Source: Pseudomonadota bacterium
Lineage (GTDB): Bacteria; Pseudomonadota; Gammaproteobacteria; Pseudomonadales; UBA5518
NCBI GenBank assembly: GCA_963204845.1
Contig: CAUJIL010000267.1
Span: 1-5,939 of the forward strand
Reading direction: 5' to 3'
Length of the DNA: 5,939 bases
This document shows, in pieces, positions 5,939 to 5,939 of this stretch (positions are counted from its first letter, which is position 1; each line of letters starts with the position of its first letter). The notes below the pieces were generated by a model. That model worked only from the letters and a program-made list of their open reading frames with translations, searched no databases and was not told the DNA's origin. Both the position numbers and the translations under genes were made by a program.

Positions 5939-5939
5939 C

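Overview
The window is a compact block of six co-directional genes, all on the minus strand, so transcription runs from high to low coordinates. The DNA is strongly GC-rich (about 70% by eye), with G/C at nearly every third codon position. That composition and the protein families suggest a high-GC proteobacterium, probably a gammaproteobacterium of the Xanthomonadales/Chromatiales type. No marker gene is present, so the taxonomy is a guess.

Layout in transcription order: (1) the C-terminal 255 residues of a TPR protein with a PEGA-like tail (5171-5938, start outside the window); (2) a membrane-anchored protein with five PEGA-like repeats, a poly-alanine linker and a SUMF1/FGE-sulfatase fold domain (3096-5174); (3) a 71-residue protein with a signal peptide (2884-3099); (4) a four-helix MotA/TolQ/ExbB-family channel subunit (2057-2863); (5) a 456-residue protein that reads as a degenerate Hsp70/actin-like (ASKHA) domain followed by an FHA-like domain (684-2054); (6) the N-terminal 231 residues of a single-pass membrane protein with a TolR/ExbD-like helix, a coiled coil and a von Willebrand A domain (1-694, 3' end outside the window). 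Junctions are 4-nt overlap, 4-nt overlap, 20-nt gap, 2-nt gap and 11-nt overlap. There is no room for an internal promoter or terminator, so this is almost certainly one operon whose promoter lies beyond position 5939.

Taken together the genes look like an envelope machine driven by the proton motive force. The channel subunit and the VWA protein could form a stator-like pair, because the VWA protein's helix carries the Phe-Leu-Asp-Ile-Met pattern seen at the essential aspartate of ExbD. The PEGA/SUMF1 and small secreted proteins would be periplasmic parts, and the Hsp70/FHA-like protein a cytoplasmic regulator or scaffold. That model is inference; the domain calls rest on motifs visible in the translations. 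No RNA gene, mobile element or CRISPR array was seen. No stretch longer than about 20 bases lacks a gene, and the long plus-strand open frames are GC-driven shadows.
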